This document shows positions 62,242-64,000 of a stretch of DNA of 64,000 nucleotides, in pieces. The DNA is from a virus: the IMG/VR virus record IMGVR_UViG_3300020034_000009, positions 1-64,000 of that record, one strand, 5' to 3'. Every line of letters starts with the position of its first letter. Within the stretch, counting starts at the first letter, position 1. Both the position numbers and the translations under genes were made by a program. The notes beneath the pieces were generated by a model. It was not told where the DNA came from, did no database searches, and saw only the letters and a program-made list of their open reading frames with translations.

Positions 62242-62325
62242 GGGGAAGTGGTGGAACTGAGTATACACCTCTGGCATGACTTTCTGTAAGGCCAACAATT
62301 GCAGGTTTGAATCCTGTCTTCCCTA
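62242..62325 (+). tRNA. tRNA-like element with abnormal anticodon arm
   Basis: Acceptor GGGGAAG/CTTCCCT, a GTGGAACTGAGTATACAC D-arm region like that of tRNA-Leu, and T arm GCAGG-TTTGAAT-CCTGT. The anticodon region pairs only as TGGC/GCCA with a four-base bulge and CTT/AAG around TCTGT, so the anticodon is unclear. 84 bases; no CCA encoded. Could be a degenerate tRNA. Confidence 0.5.
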
Positions 62326-62354
62326 CTATTTATTAACTAATTAAAACTATTAAT

Positions 62355-62678
62355 ATGTTCGGAAAAAAGAAAGAGCAGCCTAAAGAGGGTGTTTTATTTA
62401 CTGTCTCTGGAGTAGATTTGTATATATCGGACCTTAAATCTAACAATTTAAATGGTAAAAGAGTTATATATCAAGGAGTTGAGTTTAAAATTGAGATGGA
62501 AACTACTACTCTTTATGCTCATTTTAGGGTTAATGGAGAGTTAACAAGTCATTCTGTTCGTTTTGAAGATAGATATGATCTAAAAACATTTGCTCCTACA
62601 GCTCTAAAGGCTATTAACTCTTACTTGAGCAAAAAAGCTATAGAAAAACAATTCAAAAATTGGGATGGTAAATTATAA
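62355..62678 (+). CDS. 107-aa early protein
   Basis: Begins MFGKKKEQPKEGVLFTVSGV, beta-rich middle (VYQGVEFKI-like strands), basic C-terminal helix (LSKKAIEKQFKNWDGKL). Leader AATTAAAACTATTAAT before the ATG. Unknown function. Confidence 0.65.
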   Translation: MFGKKKEQPKEGVLFTVSGVDLYISDLKSNNLNGKRVIYQGVEFKIEMETTTLYAHFRVNGELTSHSVRFEDRYDLKTFAPTALKAINSYLSKKAIEKQFKNWDGKL

Positions 62679-62690
62679 AAACTACTAAAA

Positions 62691-62825
62691 ATGAATGAAT
62701 TAATAACAACATTAAAAGGTTTATCAGATGTTCAGGCTATATGTGCTACGGTTATTATTGTTGCTGCAATAGCTGGTATATCATGGGTATTAGTTAGATA
62801 TTTTCATGAAATTACAAAAGATTAA
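62691..62825 (+). CDS. 44-aa single-pass membrane protein
   Basis: Begins MNELITTLKGLSDVQAICAT, then a transmembrane segment (VIIVAAIAGISWVLV) and a short basic/acidic tail. It fills the space between its neighbours. Confidence 0.6.
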   Translation: MNELITTLKGLSDVQAICATVIIVAAIAGISWVLVRYFHEITKD

Positions 62826-62826
62826 T

Positions 62827-63108
62827 ATGGACAATAAACAATTAGTACAAAGAGCTATTGATATATTAGAACCTATAGAGAAGGAAAAATGGATTGTAGG
62901 TACTGATGGTTCTGCTGATAAATTTTGTGCAGTTTTACACTTAATTAGAAATAAACATGAAAGTGTATATGCTCTAAATTCCCTAGCCCTACAAAAAAAA
63001 GGAGTATTAATAACTTCTGTTAATGATGGAGAATGGCTAGATAAATATCCTCAATCCACTCCAAAGGCTAGAGTAATGGCATTATTAAATGATCTTCTGG
63101 CAAGTTGA
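62827..63108 (+). CDS. 93-aa early protein, same family as 61685-62125
   Basis: Start at ATG 62827, one base after the previous stop. KEKWIVGTDGSADKFCAVLH and the C-terminal STPKARVMALLNDLLAS are shared in pattern with the 146-aa protein. Its 3' end overlaps the oppositely oriented HNH gene by 24 bases. Unknown function. Confidence 0.65.
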   Translation: MDNKQLVQRAIDILEPIEKEKWIVGTDGSADKFCAVLHLIRNKHESVYALNSLALQKKGVLITSVNDGEWLDKYPQSTPKARVMALLNDLLAS

Positions 63109-63696
63109 AAAATCCTTATAGGCTGTTTTGCCTCCATAAGTAGGAGTCTTTCTATGACATTTTTGACATAATGTTTTTCCATTATCCAAATCCCATATTG
63201 GGTGGTTGCCGTAAACTTGTTTAACATCTGTTATATTATACATATAAAGAAGTTGTTTAAAAGGAATTATGTGGTCTGCATTTAGAGTTACTTGTATATT
63301 TTTACAAGACCTAGTTCCACAATTCTGGCAAGTGTAATTATCTTTTTCGTAAACATTTTTACGCCAATTTCTACATTCTTTAGAATTTCTTATTAAAGTA
63401 GCTAATTTAGAGCCTCCTTTCCAATTCCCATGATCAGTACCTCTTTTTTGACATGTTCGTGGTTTTCTCTTGTTTTTATCCTTAGTGCCTTTAGGCTTCC
63501 CTCTTTTTAGAGAAAATTGGCTTAATTTAACTGCATCTTTTAAAGATTTTAAAGGTATATTTCTATTTATAAGTATTTTCCTTATATTTAGATATACTGT
63601 TTTATATTCTCTTCCTAAAGAAGCTAGGGTATAGTTTCCTGAAAGATACTTTTCACAAATCTCATCTTTTTGAGATTTTGTCAATTTTACTGCCAT
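63085..63696 (-). CDS. HNH homing-type endonuclease
   Basis: 203 aa from ATG 63696 (a TTG six bases earlier is also in frame). N-terminal helix-turn-helix (TLASLGREYKTVYLNIRKIL), basic linker (RGKPKGTKDKNKRKPR), then an HNH core: CQNCG, LNADHIIPF, LDNGKTLCQKCHRKT, with zinc-binding Cys pairs. It is the only minus-strand gene in the early arm and overlaps its neighbour tail-to-tail, as expected for a free-standing mobile endonuclease gene. Confidence 0.85.
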   Translation of the reverse strand: MAVKLTKSQKDEICEKYLSGNYTLASLGREYKTVYLNIRKILINRNIPLKSLKDAVKLSQFSLKRGKPKGTKDKNKRKPRTCQKRGTDHGNWKGGSKLATLIRNSKECRNWRKNVYEKDNYTCQNCGTRSCKNIQVTLNADHIIPFKQLLYMYNITDVKQVYGNHPIWDLDNGKTLCQKCHRKTPTYGGKTAYKDFSTCQKII

Positions 63697-63734
63697 AAGC
63701 AAATTTACTAAAAAATTACTAAAAATAACTAATT

Positions 63735-64000
63735 ATGTCAATTAAACTTAATCATCCAGAGAAAGGAGAAATATCTCTAACATTCTTTGAAATAAGACTT
63801 GCAGATTTGAAAAATAAGAAGTTCTGGACAGATATAAGTGAAGGAGAACTTAAATGTCTTATTGATAAGATAAAAGAACAGGATGCTGAACTTAAAGACG
63901 GAGAAGAACAATTTAAAATTCAAAAATCTCTTGGTCTAGCAGTTATTGAAGAGAAAAATAAGGAAATAGAATCAATGAATGATGCTCTTAGTGCTTATAT
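63735..64000 (+). CDS. Early protein, N-terminal part (runs off right edge)
   Basis: Starts MSIKLNHPEKGEISLTFFEI; 88 residues visible, then a Lys/Glu coiled coil. Leader AAAAATTACTAAAAATAACT before the ATG. Unknown function; the end lies outside the window. Confidence 0.65.
   Translation, partial: MSIKLNHPEKGEISLTFFEIRLADLKNKKFWTDISEGELKCLIDKIKEQDAELKDGEEQFKIQKSLGLAVIEEKNKEIESMNDALSAY

Noticed and set aside
1-64000. Genome-wide reassignment of TAG to glutamine
   Set aside because: The 4209-, 1768- and 1564-aa genes contain no in-frame TAG, so routine use as a sense codon is not supported within this window; only one clear in-frame case exists.
1-64000. CRISPR array or diversity-generating retroelement
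   Set aside because: No regularly spaced repeats and no reverse transcriptase were found; the Thr-coding tracts are low-complexity, not template/variable repeats.

Overview
This window is part of the genome of a crAss-like bacteriophage (order Crassvirales) that most likely infects a Bacteroidales host. The case rests on four things: a crAss-type capsid block (terminase, portal, scaffold-like protein, major capsid protein), an HU/IHF-like protein inside the tail block, a very large muzzle-type tail protein, and three giant virion proteins. One giant protein (4209 aa) carries the DxDxD active-site motif of the crAss-like virion RNA polymerase. The DNA is AT-rich, almost all stops are TAA, and several promoters match the Bacteroidetes pattern TTTG-N~20-TAnnTTTG.

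Layout. From about 54.3 kb leftward to position 1 every gene is on the minus strand (late/virion arm). In transcription order: small genes and two glycosyltransferases; an alpha/beta hydrolase with a Thr-rich linker; a small-gene block (HTH-like, HU/IHF-like, Cys-rich); terminase, portal, scaffold-like protein and major capsid protein, closed by a strong terminator; connector proteins and an abundant virion protein with its own terminator; an endolysin-like peptidase, a zinc ribbon and two fibre proteins; then a promoter, a metallophosphoesterase, a ring-like protein, an HU/IHF-like protein, a tail adaptor, the muzzle protein and the four cargo proteins. One cargo protein is interrupted by a single in-frame amber codon. 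A truncated fibre gene runs off the left edge.

From 54.5 kb rightward the genes are on the plus strand (early arm): a G/C-richer gene with its own leader and terminator, then about 30 very small proteins, often membrane-spanning or paralogous, packed with few gaps. An HNH endonuclease gene sits in the opposite orientation near the right end.

The early arm also holds an unusual set of structured RNA elements. At least five are closed by 15-25 bp stems that stay paired through G.U wobbles. One has a four-way cloverleaf layout and one follows a 59-nt candidate pseudoknot. Interspersed are three tRNA-like elements with good acceptor stems and T arms but missing or abnormal anticodon regions. These RNAs are the least explained feature of the window.

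How it fits together (inference): in crAss-like phages the virion polymerase enters the cell with the DNA and transcribes early genes, while host polymerase transcribes later ones. Here Bacteroidetes-type promoters are found only on the late strand. The early strand instead repeats an A/T-rich AAACTATTAAC leader just before start codons. All function calls were made by reading the sequence; no database search was run.
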